Position numbers and translations under genes: made by a program. This document shows, in pieces, positions 26,982 through 34,845 of a stretch of DNA of 64,000 nucleotides. Location of the stretch: assembly GCF_002813245.1 (NCBI RefSeq), contig NZ_PHUF01000004.1:374001-438000 (forward strand), read 5' to 3'. Below the pieces are notes generated by a model. The model was not told the origin of the DNA and did no database searches. It saw nothing but the letters and a program-made list of their open reading frames with translations. The first letter of the stretch is position 1; each line of letters opens with the position of its first letter. Origin of the DNA: Novosphingobium kunmingense (GTDB lineage: Bacteria; Pseudomonadota; Alphaproteobacteria; Sphingomonadales; Sphingomonadaceae).

Positions 26982-27706
26982 AGGTCGAGCACCTCGGCCA
27001 TGGTATAGCGGCCCGCGGACCTGCCGCTCAGCCACTGCGCCGCGCGCACCGCGCCGCGAGCGAAGATCGAACGGTTCTCGGCGAGGTGCGACAGGGTGAC
27101 GCGCTCGCTTTCGCCCAGGAACAGCACCGAATGATCCCCCGCGACGCTGCCTCCGCGCAGCGCGGCAAAGCCGATGGCGCCGCGCGCGCGGGCGCCGGTG
27201 ATGCCGTCGCGGCCGCGCTCGCTATGAGCGGAAAGGTCGATCTGACGCCCTTCGGCCGCCGCCTGGCCAAGTAGCAGCGCAGTGCCCGAGGGCGCGTCGA
27301 CCTTCATCCGGTGATGGCTTTCGACGATCTCGATGTCCCAGTCCTCACCCAGCCGGCTCGCCGCCTCGCGCACCAGGTGCGCCAGCAGCGTGACGCCGAG
27401 CGAGGTGTTGCCGGTCTGCAGCACGGCGATGCGATCGGCGGCGTTGTCGCACAGGTAGTGGTGGCGTTCTTCCAGCCCCGTAGTGCCGACGACGATCGGC
27501 ACCCCGGCCGCCGCGGCCGCGTCGAGATTCGCCTCGAGGGCATGGGGGCTGGAAAAATCGACCAGCACGTCGCTGCGCTGCGCCAGCGCGGCCACGTCAT
27601 CGCCCTTGTCGGCTCCGCCGGCCAGTGCTTCGCCGGCATCCGCAATCGCATCGACCAGGGCCTGGCCCATGCGTCCCGCGCTGCCGACGATACCGATTCT
27701 GACCAT
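26978..27706 (-). CDS. dapB: 4-hydroxy-tetrahydrodipicolinate reductase
   Basis: 242 residues. NAD(P)-binding GSAGRMGQ (8-15), the conserved GTTGL and the catalytic motif ESHHRMKVDAPSGTAL (proton donor His and Lys). It reduces hydroxy-tetrahydrodipicolinate in the lysine and diaminopimelate pathway, cytoplasmic. First gene of the dapB-channel-nth set. It starts 26 bases from the divergent sirtuin gene. Confidence 0.96.
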   Translation of the reverse strand: MVRIGIVGSAGRMGQALVDAIADAGEALAGGADKGDDVAALAQRSDVLVDFSSPHALEANLDAAAAAGVPIVVGTTGLEERHHYLCDNAADRIAVLQTGNTSLGVTLLAHLVREAASRLGEDWDIEIVESHHRMKVDAPSGTALLLGQAAAEGRQIDLSAHSERGRDGITGARARGAIGFAALRGGSVAGDHSVLFLGESERVTLSHLAENRSIFARGAVRAAQWLSGRSAGRYTMAEVLDL

Positions 27707-27732
27707 TGCCTATCCCCTGTCTTGCGTGCTTC

Positions 27733-28458
27733 ATGGCCGCGATGGGCCAATACCGCAATATCGTGATCCTGACCGGCGCCGGGGTTTCCGCAGAAAGCGG
27801 GATCGACACGTTCCGCGCCGGAACCGACGGTCAGCCGAGCCTGTGGGAACAGCACGACGTCGAGGACGTTGCCACGCCCGAAGGCTTCGCGCGCGATCCG
27901 GAGCTGGTGCAGCGCTTCTACGACATGCGGCGCGCCGCGATCCAGACCAAGCTGCCCAATCCCGCCCACGACGCGCTGGCGCGGCTCGACGCGGCCTGGG
28001 GCGGCGACCTGCTGATCGTCACCCAGAACGTCGACGACCTGCACGAGCGCGCCGGCGCGCGCCGCGTGCTGCACATGCACGGCGAGCACCTGAAGGCCTG
28101 GTGCACCGCCTGCGACGTGCGTTCGCCGTGGCGCGGCTCCTTGGCCGACTATCCGCCCTGCCCGGCCTGCCAGGCGCGCAGCCTGCGGCCCGACGTGGTC
28201 TGGTTCGGCGAGATGCCTTACGAGATGAACCGGATCTATGCCGCGCTGCGCCGCGCCGACCTGTTCGTTTCGATCGGCACATCGGGCGCGGTCTATCCCG
28301 CCGCCGGGTTCGTGCGCGATGCGCGCGAGCTTGGCGCCCACACGCTGGAACTCAATCTCGAACGCAGCCAGGGATCGCACCTGTTCCACGAATCCCGTCT
28401 CGGCCCGGCCAGCCAGACGGTCCCGTCCTGGGTCGACGAGGTTCTAGCCGGCGCCTGA
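27733..28458 (+). CDS. cobB: NAD-dependent protein deacylase (sirtuin, CobB class III)
   Basis: About 241 residues. NAD-binding GAGVSAESGIDTFR, catalytic HMHGEHL with TQNVDDLHERAG, the zinc cysteines CTAC and CPAC. FYDMRRAAI keeps the Tyr and Arg (Y-x-x-R) that mark desuccinylase/demalonylase activity of CobB/Sirt5-type enzymes. It removes acyl groups from protein lysines using NAD. The first in-frame ATG after dapB is 27733; ATG 27742 is also plausible. The 3' end overlaps the MoeB-like gene by 15 bases. Confidence 0.93.
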   Translation: MAAMGQYRNIVILTGAGVSAESGIDTFRAGTDGQPSLWEQHDVEDVATPEGFARDPELVQRFYDMRRAAIQTKLPNPAHDALARLDAAWGGDLLIVTQNVDDLHERAGARRVLHMHGEHLKAWCTACDVRSPWRGSLADYPPCPACQARSLRPDVVWFGEMPYEMNRIYAALRRADLFVSIGTSGAVYPAAGFVRDARELGAHTLELNLERSQGSHLFHESRLGPASQTVPSWVDEVLAGA

Positions 28459-29217
28459 ACAGCCCCTGCACTGCGCGTCCTTGGCAATGCGCATGGTCCG
28501 CATCGACGGGGCAAAACCGTCGACAAGGTGCAGCCGGCCCCACTGCGGATCGCCAAGCGTGGCCTTTCCGGTCAACAACACCCGGATCGCCTGCATCGCA
28601 GCAAAGGCGCCTACCATGCCTGCCATCGCGCCCAGCACGCCGTCCGCGGCACAAGTGTCGCAATCGTCGGCGTCGAAAGCATCGCCCACGAAGCAGCGAT
28701 AGCAGCTTTCGCCCGGCAAATGCCCGGCGAAGTTGGCGACCTGACCCTGAAAGCGGCCGATCGCCGCGCTGGTCAGCGGCACCCCGGCGCGCACGCACGC
28801 GTCGGAAACGGCCAGCCGCGTCGCGAAGTTGTCACATCCGTCGAGGACAAGATCGGCACCCTCAAGGATCTGCGCCGCGTTTTCGCCATCGATCCTCCCG
28901 GCGTGCGCGCGGACCTTGAGGACCCCGTCGAACCGCCCGACCCAATCCGCCGCCGCCTCCGCCTTGGGGCGACCAATATCGGCCTCGGCAAAGATCGTCT
29001 GACGCTGGAGATTGCTGGCATCGACCCGGTCGTCGTCGACCAGGACGAGGCTGCCGATCCCGGCGCCGGCGAGATATTGGAGCGCCGGCGAGCCGATCCC
29101 CCCGCATCCGATAATTACGACGCAGGCCCCGGCCAGCGCCACCTGGCCGGCCCCGCCCACTTCCGGCAACACGATATGGCGGGCAAAGCGGTCGAGGCGG
29201 TCGGGCGGCAGGCTCAT
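28444..29217 (-). CDS. MoeB/ThiF/HesA-family adenylyltransferase
   Basis: 257 residues. ATP-binding GCGGIGSPALQYLAGAGIG and the LVDDDRVDASNLQRQ segment with the acidic and Arg residues of E1-like enzymes; zinc sites CYRC and CRGC. It activates a ubiquitin-like sulfur carrier C-terminus for molybdopterin or thiamine synthesis; the sequence alone does not choose, though MoeB is most likely. ATG 29217 follows a stretch open for hundreds of codons that is clearly not this protein. Divergent from the acyl-CoA ligase gene. Confidence 0.9.
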   Translation of the reverse strand: MSLPPDRLDRFARHIVLPEVGGAGQVALAGACVVIIGCGGIGSPALQYLAGAGIGSLVLVDDDRVDASNLQRQTIFAEADIGRPKAEAAADWVGRFDGVLKVRAHAGRIDGENAAQILEGADLVLDGCDNFATRLAVSDACVRAGVPLTSAAIGRFQGQVANFAGHLPGESCYRCFVGDAFDADDCDTCAADGVLGAMAGMVGAFAAMQAIRVLLTGKATLGDPQWGRLHLVDGFAPSMRTMRIAKDAQCRGCSGAG

Positions 29218-29325
29218 GGCCAAAGCCCTAGCCGCCAAGCTGAAGAACCGAAAGGTGCTTGCCGCGCGCTCGTTAGTGGGGCACCTTAATCGCACAATTA
29301 AAAACGGGCTGATGGGTAGAGATAG

Positions 29326-31017
29326 ATGCACTATGCCGAGTTGCGCCGGGCGCGCGAGGAACTGACCGGCCCGGGCGGCCAGTTCGAGATCGTCGAGCAG
29401 GAGATCCTCGGCCATCGGCTGCGCACCTACAAGAACGCTCCGCCCAGCGTGCGGGAGGTGTGGTTGGCCTCCGCCGTCTTCGCCGAACGAACCTACCTCG
29501 TCTACGAGGATGAGCGGCTGACCTATGCGCAGTCGCACGCGCAGGTCACTGCAGTTGCGGCCTGGCTGCACGATCAGGGGGTGCGCCCTGGGGACCGCGT
29601 GGCGATCGCGATGCGCAACTATCCCGAATGGATGCTCATCTACTGGGCCAGCGCCTGCATCGGCGCAGCCGCCGTCGGTATGAACGCGTGGTGGACCAGC
29701 GAGGAGATGGCCTACGGCCTGCGCGACGCAGCCCCCACGGTGCTGTTCGCCGACGCCGAGCGGATCGAACGCTGGCGCGCCGCAAGCGACGTGCCACCGA
29801 TGACCGTCGTCGCCGTCCGCACCCCGGCGTCGGACGGGACCGTGCCGTGGGAAACGGTTATCGCGCATCCCGGCGCGATGCCAGAGGTCGCGGTCGATCC
29901 CGACAGCGATGCCTGCATTTTCTACACTTCGGGCACGACCGGCTTTCCCAAGGGCGCGCAACTGACCCACCGGGGCTGCGTCGCGAACCTGATGAACATG
30001 CTCTACGCCGGCGCGTCGAGCGCGCTGGCCGTCGAACGCGCCACTGGGGTCGCGCCGCCGGCAGATCCGCCAATCCCGGTCACCCTCATCACGACGCCGC
30101 TGTTCCACGTCACCGCCAACAATTGCGGAGCCTATGCCTGCACCGCGCTCGGCGGGGCGATGGTGCTGATGTACAAGTGGGACGCGGGCGAAGCGTTGCG
30201 CCTGATCGAACGCGAGGGCGTCACGAACATGAGCGGCGTGCCGACCATGGCCCGCGAGGTGATCAACCATCCGTCGTTTGCCACGACCGACACCTCCAGC
30301 CTCACCGGGCTGGCGGGCGGCGGCGCGCAGGTTCCACCCGATCTGGTCCAGAAGATCGAGGACGGGGTGACCACCGCCCGCCCCGGCACCGGCTATGGCA
30401 TGACCGAGACCTGCGGCATCATCACCTCGATCAGCGGCGACTTCTTTGTCGACAAGCCGGACAGCGCGGGCCCCTACATGCCCAACTTCGAGGTCAAATG
30501 CGTCGACGACGACGGCAACACGCTGCCCCAGGGCGAGGCGGGCGAGCTGTGGGTCAAGGGGTCGAGCGTGATCCGCGGCTATATCAACCGCCCCGAAGCG
30601 ACTGCCGCGTCGATCACCGACGGCTGGCTGCACACCGGCGACGTCGCGCGGATCGATGAAGAGGGCTTCATCTTCATAGTCGACCGCAAGAAGGACATCA
30701 TCATCCGCGGCGGCGAAAACGTATCCTGCACCGAAGTCGAAGCCTTGCTCTACCGCATGCCCGAGATTGCCGAATGCTGCGTCTTCGGCGTGCCCGACCA
30801 GCGCCTGGGCGAAGAGATCGCCGCGGCGATCGTGCTCAAGACCGGAGCATCCCTGAGCGAGGACGCGGTGCGCGATCACGTCGCAGCCCATGTCGCAAAG
30901 CACAAGGTGCCGCGCTACGTCCGTTTCTTTGCCGAACCCTTGCCGCGCAACGCCAGCGGCAAGTTCCTGCGCCGCGACCTGCGAGACGCCTATGCTGCCG
31001 AAACCACGGAGGCTTGA
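29326..31017 (+). CDS. acyl-CoA synthetase/ligase of the AMP-forming family
   Basis: 563 residues. AMP-binding motif FYTSGTTGFPKGAQ, the YGMTET motif, DRKKDIIIRGGENVS hinge and C-terminal catalytic Lys in LPRNASGKFLRRD. Converts a carboxylic acid, ATP and CoA into acyl-CoA; probably medium/long-chain or aromatic acid, not decidable. The downstream SDR gene begins three bases after its stop, with GGAGG lying inside this gene's end, so the pair is cotranscribed. Confidence 0.92.
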   Translation: MHYAELRRAREELTGPGGQFEIVEQEILGHRLRTYKNAPPSVREVWLASAVFAERTYLVYEDERLTYAQSHAQVTAVAAWLHDQGVRPGDRVAIAMRNYPEWMLIYWASACIGAAAVGMNAWWTSEEMAYGLRDAAPTVLFADAERIERWRAASDVPPMTVVAVRTPASDGTVPWETVIAHPGAMPEVAVDPDSDACIFYTSGTTGFPKGAQLTHRGCVANLMNMLYAGASSALAVERATGVAPPADPPIPVTLITTPLFHVTANNCGAYACTALGGAMVLMYKWDAGEALRLIEREGVTNMSGVPTMAREVINHPSFATTDTSSLTGLAGGGAQVPPDLVQKIEDGVTTARPGTGYGMTETCGIITSISGDFFVDKPDSAGPYMPNFEVKCVDDDGNTLPQGEAGELWVKGSSVIRGYINRPEATAASITDGWLHTGDVARIDEEGFIFIVDRKKDIIIRGGENVSCTEVEALLYRMPEIAECCVFGVPDQRLGEEIAAAIVLKTGASLSEDAVRDHVAAHVAKHKVPRYVRFFAEPLPRNASGKFLRRDLRDAYAAETTEA

Positions 31018-31020
31018 ACC

Positions 31021-31791
31021 ATGGCCGATCTTGATGGGCGCATCGCGCTGGTAACAGGCGCCTCGCGGGGGCTTGGCGCGGCTGCGGCACGCGCACTGGC
31101 GGCGGCCGGCGCGAAGGTCGCGGTGACCGACATCGCGGCGCCCGAAGCGCTGGCCAGCGAAATCGGCGGCCTGGCCCGCGCGCTCGACGTGACCAGCGAG
31201 GACGATTGGGCCGCGACGATGGCCTGGATCAAGGCCGAGGCGGGCGGTCTCGACATTCTCGTCAACAACGCCGGCCTTTGGCTGTTCAAGCCGATCACCG
31301 AGACCACCCTGGACGACTGGCGGCGGCTCCACGCGGTCAATGTCGAAGGGGTGTTCCTCGGCACCCGGGCCGCAGTGCCGTTGCTGGCGGAGCGCGCCCA
31401 CCTGTGGCGCGGCGGGACCGCGATCGTGAACCTGTCGTCGGTCGCCGGAATCGAGGGCGCGGCAGGCGCAACCTGCTACAATTCCACCAAGGGCGCGGTG
31501 CGCTTGTTCACCAAGGGCTGCGCCAAGGAGCTTGCGGCCGCGCGGATTCGCGTCAACTCGGTCCATCCCGGGGTCATCGATACCGACATGGGGCGCCACC
31601 TGGTCGACGATTTCGCCGCCGCCCAGCAGATTGGCAACAACGAGGTGCTGGCGCAGGTGTCCGCCATGCATCCGCTCGGCCACCTTGGCGAGCCGCAGAA
31701 CGTCGCCGATGCGGTGGTGTTCCTTGCTTCCGACCGCGCCGCGTTCAGCACCGGGAGCGAGGTGGTGGTCGACGGCGGGCTTTCGGCCTGA
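31021..31791 (+). CDS. short-chain dehydrogenase/reductase
   Basis: 256 residues. Rossmann TGASRGLGAAAA (11-22), NNAG, catalytic Ser in LSSVAG, and YNSTK (Tyr/Lys pair). The C-terminal SDRAAFSTGSEVVVDGGLSA is standard. The reaction is a reversible alcohol/ketone oxidoreduction using NAD(P). The operon with the acyl-CoA ligase suggests degradation of a lipid-like or aromatic acid. It converges on lysE with four bases between stops. Confidence 0.92.
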   Translation: MADLDGRIALVTGASRGLGAAAARALAAAGAKVAVTDIAAPEALASEIGGLARALDVTSEDDWAATMAWIKAEAGGLDILVNNAGLWLFKPITETTLDDWRRLHAVNVEGVFLGTRAAVPLLAERAHLWRGGTAIVNLSSVAGIEGAAGATCYNSTKGAVRLFTKGCAKELAAARIRVNSVHPGVIDTDMGRHLVDDFAAAQQIGNNEVLAQVSAMHPLGHLGEPQNVADAVVFLASDRAAFSTGSEVVVDGGLSA

Positions 31792-31795
31792 CGGA

Positions 31796-32416
31796 CTAGC
31801 GCGACAGGGCGAGCTTCGCCCCGAAGGCCACGAAGACCGCCCCGGTCAGCCGGTCGAGCATCGCAACCGTACTTGGGCGACGCAGCGCTCGGCCAAGCGG
31901 GACGGTCGCGGCGATCAGGACCGCGAACCACACCAGCCCCAGCACGACGTGGATCGACGCGAGCAGGAATATCGGCGCACCGACCGGTGCGCCCGGCGGT
32001 ACGAACTGCGGCAGGAAAGTTACATAGAACACGCCGATCTTGGGATTGAGCAGGTTGGTCAGCAAGCCCCGGCAGAAGGCGTTGCCTTGCCCCGCCTTGA
32101 CCTGCGGATCATCTGCCGCGATTTTGCGGCGTGGGCGCAGCATCAGTCCTATGCCAAGCCAGACAAGATAGGCGGCACCCGCTATCTTCACAATCGTATA
32201 GGCCAGTTCCGAGGCACGCAGCAGCGTGCCCAGCCCCATGGCAACTGCCGCGCCCCAGATGAGGCAGCCCAGCGCGATACCCAGGGCGGCCTGCATAGCG
32301 GGTCTGCGCCCCTCGACCGTCGCCGCGCGCAGCACCATCGCCGTGTCCACGCCCGGCGTCAGTGTCAGGATCGTGGCGGCAAAAAGGAATGCTGCGAGAA
32401 GGGCAGGGTCGAACAC
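31796..32416 (-). CDS. LysE/RhtB-family exporter
   Basis: 206 residues, six hydrophobic helices. The N-terminal signature LTPGVDTAMVLRAATVEGRRPAMQAALGIALG is that of the LysE/RhtB family, which exports amino acids such as homoserine, threonine or lysine. FCRGLLTNLLNPKIGVFYVTFLPQF is the second family motif. Its start lies 97 bases from the dnaA stop. Confidence 0.9.
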   Translation of the reverse strand: MFDPALLAAFLFAATILTLTPGVDTAMVLRAATVEGRRPAMQAALGIALGCLIWGAAVAMGLGTLLRASELAYTIVKIAGAAYLVWLGIGLMLRPRRKIAADDPQVKAGQGNAFCRGLLTNLLNPKIGVFYVTFLPQFVPPGAPVGAPIFLLASIHVVLGLVWFAVLIAATVPLGRALRRPSTVAMLDRLTGAVFVAFGAKLALSR

Positions 32417-32441
32417 GGAGCCAGCCTAGCATCACGCATCG

Positions 32442-32508
32442 CCTTGTGCACAGCTCTGTTCACAAGGCTGTGCAGCGCGGCTGGATAAGCGGTGTGCCGG
32501 CTGTGGAA
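32442..32508. repeat. nested inverted repeats and DnaA-box-like sites past dnaA
   Basis: The gap between the dnaA stop and lysE holds CCTTGTG (32442-32448) mirrored at 32461-32467 and GCACAGC (32448-32454) mirrored by GCTGTGC (32467-32473). Three nonamers match the DnaA box TTATNCACA at 7 of 9 positions or nearly so: 32444-32452, 32456-32464 and 32480-32488 (minus). No T-run makes it a terminator. Functional meaning is a guess. Confidence 0.4.
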
Positions 32509-32513
32509 GCCGA

Positions 32514-33959
32514 TCAGCTTTCCAGCTGGCGCAACAGGCTGCGCACGTCTCCGTCCATGTCGGCGTCGCGGGTGCGCAGATCCTCGATCAGGCGCACCGC
32601 GTGGATCACGGTCGAATGATCGCGCCCACCGAACTTGCGGCCGATTTCCGGGTAGGAGCGCGGGGTAAGCACCTTCGCAAGGTACATGGCGACCTGGCGT
32701 GGACGAACCACGGCGCGAGCGCGGCGCTTCGACGCCATTTCGGTGCGGTCGACGCGGTAGAACTGGCAGACGGTGCGCTGGATCTCGTCGATGGTGATCC
32801 GGCGGCGGTTGGCCGAGAGGATGTCGGTCAGCTGTTCCTCGGCCAGCTGCAGCGACACGGCCTGGCCGGTCAGCTGGGCATAGGCGATCAGCTTGTTGAG
32901 GCCGCCGACCAGCTCGCGCACGTTGCGGTTGATGGTCCGGGCCAGGAACTCGATCACGTCGGCCGGAACGTGAGTCGGGCTGAAACGCTGAAGACGATGT
33001 TCGAGGATCGAACGGCGCAGCTCGATATCGGCGGGCTGGATGTCGGCGACAAGGCCCATCGACAGGCGCGACAGCAGGCGCTGTTCCACCCCGTCGAGAG
33101 CCTGGGGCGCGCGATCGGCGGCAAAGACCAGCCGCTTGCCCTCGGCCAGCAGCGCGTCGATCGTGTAGAGCAGCTCTTCCTGGGCGCTGGCCTTGCCGAT
33201 GATGAACTGGATGTCGTCGACCAGAAGCAGGTCGAAGCCGCGCAGGCGGGCCTTGAACTCGATCGTCTGGTTCTGGCGCAGCGCCTGCACGAATTCGACC
33301 ATGAACCGTTCGGCCGAGCAGTAGAAGATGCGCGCGCGCGGATGCGCCACCAGATAGGCGTGGCCGATTGCGTGAAGCAGGTGAGTCTTGCCCTGCCCTG
33401 TTGCCGCCTTGAGATAGAGCGGGGCAAACTGCGGGGCTTCCATCGCCGCCATGCGCTGGGCGGCGTTGCTGGCCAGTACGTTGGCGGAACCGGTCACGAA
33501 GGTGTTGAAGGTCAGCGACGGATCGAGGCCGATCGAGGCCATGCCGAGGCCGCCCGCGCCGATGCCACCCATCTCGGCCGCACCCATGCCCAGCGCATCG
33601 CCAGGCTGCGAGGGGATCGCGCCGTCGTTGGCCGGACGGCGCAGGCCGTCCTCACGCCCCAGTCGCAGACCACCCAGAGCGCGGCGGCTCGGCAGGACCG
33701 AGACGCGCACATGGCGCACGTCGGGGCGGGCGATCTTCCAGGCCAGCGAGAGCCGGTCGGAAAACCGGTCGGCCACCCAGTTGGCCGAAAACTCGGTCGG
33801 CAGGAACAGGTCCAGCGTGCCGGTTTCCTTGCAGAAGGTGCCGAGCTGGATCGGCTTGATCCACTGGCCGTGTAGTTGATGCCCAAGGTCCTTGCGGAGG
33901 CCCTGGCTGATGTCAGCCCAATCCGCCGCAAGGTCGAGCGCTTCCTGTTCTTCGATCAT
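32514..33959 (-). CDS. dnaA: chromosomal replication initiator protein DnaA
   Basis: 481 residues. Domain I (about 1-90, helicase loader contact), a poorly conserved linker, the AAA+ domain with P-loop KAATGQGKTHLL (Ala where most DnaA have Gly) and Walker B LLLVDDIQF, and domain IV with the DnaA-box-binding PRQVAMYLAKVLT and GGRDHSTVIHA. ATG 33959 is the first plausible start (MIEEQEALDLA); the frame is open 46 codons upstream with no conserved sequence. A long leader with a hairpin precedes it. Confidence 0.96.
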   Translation of the reverse strand: MIEEQEALDLAADWADISQGLRKDLGHQLHGQWIKPIQLGTFCKETGTLDLFLPTEFSANWVADRFSDRLSLAWKIARPDVRHVRVSVLPSRRALGGLRLGREDGLRRPANDGAIPSQPGDALGMGAAEMGGIGAGGLGMASIGLDPSLTFNTFVTGSANVLASNAAQRMAAMEAPQFAPLYLKAATGQGKTHLLHAIGHAYLVAHPRARIFYCSAERFMVEFVQALRQNQTIEFKARLRGFDLLLVDDIQFIIGKASAQEELLYTIDALLAEGKRLVFAADRAPQALDGVEQRLLSRLSMGLVADIQPADIELRRSILEHRLQRFSPTHVPADVIEFLARTINRNVRELVGGLNKLIAYAQLTGQAVSLQLAEEQLTDILSANRRRITIDEIQRTVCQFYRVDRTEMASKRRARAVVRPRQVAMYLAKVLTPRSYPEIGRKFGGRDHSTVIHAVRLIEDLRTRDADMDGDVRSLLRQLES

Positions 33960-34379
33960 GCGCTCTGCATCATTCCTGTTACCGGCCAACGCGTTGCCGC
34001 GCGGCCCACCAATACCAGTGCTTGTCACCCGGTATGCCCCCGACTTTGCACAATGGCCCATTCCGCGCAGCGATGCTGCGCGAAAACATCCCCTCACCGG
34101 CTGCCCAGGCCAGTGCTGAAACCACTGATTTTCTGTGATGCCCGACGCAGGTGATTCCGTGCCGGTCAGTTGGGTTGTTATGAACGAGGTATCGGCCAGA
34201 GCAAGGCGTCGCCCGTAAAAAAAATGAAATAAATCGCCTTGACGCCGGTCTGCCTTGCAGAATCCGGCGAATAGGAAATTTAGCTAAATATTTCAGAACT
34301 TTGAATTGTGACCGATTTGCGAATCGCGCGTTTTCTTAGGCTTATGCGGCACAGTTGGACCACGCCTGCGCCAGCATAG
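33960..34379. other. dnaA upstream region (about 420 bases, no gene)
   Basis: No coding region here. It holds an 8-bp hairpin (34064-34082), three GANTC sites (34153, 34260, 34321), an AT-rich stretch around 34220-34310 with the palindrome ATTTAGCTAAAT (34278-34289), and no perfect DnaA box (TTATCCACA). The dnaA promoter must lie here, reading leftward, but I could not pick -35 and -10 boxes with confidence. Confidence 0.6.
34064..34082 (-). promoter_or_regulatory. hairpin in the dnaA 5' leader
   Basis: CGCGCAGC-GAT-GCTGCGCG is a perfect 8-bp stem with a 3-base loop, 104 bases before the dnaA start. No T-run follows. A structured dnaA leader could affect translation or mRNA stability, as reported for Caulobacter dnaA; here it is inferred from position. 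Confidence 0.4.
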
Positions 34380-34405
34380 AAAAAGCCGGCGGAAATTCCG
34401 CCGGC
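34380..34405 (-). terminator. intrinsic terminator of rpsT
   Basis: GCCGGCGGA (34385-34393) pairs with TCCGCCGGC (34397-34405), followed on the minus strand by five Ts (34384-34380). It is 75 bases past the rpsT stop and isolates rpsT from dnaA. Confidence 0.85.
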
Positions 34406-34479
34406 CCTTAAAGCACGATGTTCTATTTTCGTCCCGGCCAAGTCGTCCCTGAACGGGACGAATCACCTGGCCGAACGAA

Positions 34480-34740
34480 TCAGAGAGCCGAAACCCGCTT
34501 GGTCAGGCGCGACAGCTTGCGCGACGCGGTGTTCTTGTGAAGGACACCGCGAGCCACGCCGCGTGCCAGTTCCGGCTGCGCCGCCTTGAGCGCTTCAGAC
34601 GCTGCAGTCTTGTCGCCACCGGCGATCGCCGATTCGACCTTCTTGACGAAGGTGCGGATGCGGCCGAGGCGGTTGCCGTTGACTTCGGCGCGGCGTTCGT
34701 TGCGGCGGATGCGCTTGCGGGCTTGCGGCGTATTGGCCAT
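34480..34740 (-). CDS. rpsT: 30S ribosomal protein S20
   Basis: 86 residues, beginning [17 protein letters not shown] and ending KRVSAL, a three-helix protein that binds 16S rRNA early in 30S assembly. Usual length. It has its own promoter (34807-34835) and terminator (34380-34405). The gene sits between mutM and dnaA, a common alphaproteobacterial order. Confidence 0.96.
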   Translation of the reverse strand: MANTPQARKRIRRNERRAEVNGNRLGRIRTFVKKVESAIAGGDKTAASEALKAAQPELARGVARGVLHKNTASRKLSRLTKRVSAL

Positions 34741-34806
34741 GTTCGTCCTTGTAAAACTCGTGCAAAAACGGGGCGCCGAACGGAATCGGCCCCACGGGAA
34801 GCGCGG

Positions 34807-34835
34807 CCCTTACCGGCGGGTGGCCGAATCGTCAA
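34807..34835 (-). promoter_or_regulatory. rpsT promoter (TTGACG-N17-TAAGGG)
   Basis: On the minus strand TTGACG (34835-34830) and TAAGGG (34812-34807) are 17 bases apart, again after GC (GCTTGACG). It is the third ribosomal-protein promoter of the pattern, and begins 10 bases after the mutM stop; the leader to the rpsT ATG would be about 60 bases. Confidence 0.7.
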
Positions 34836-34845
34836 GCACGGCCGG

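Noticed and set aside
28444-31683. Very long frame (over 1000 codons) merging the MoeB-like gene with antisense of the acyl-CoA ligase
   Set aside because: Only the part from ATG 29217 shows family sequence; the rest is antisense of well-identified genes.
33960-34379. Possible origin of replication next to dnaA
   Set aside because: No perfect DnaA box is present, and the mutM-rpsT-dnaA order in alphaproteobacteria is commonly away from oriC.
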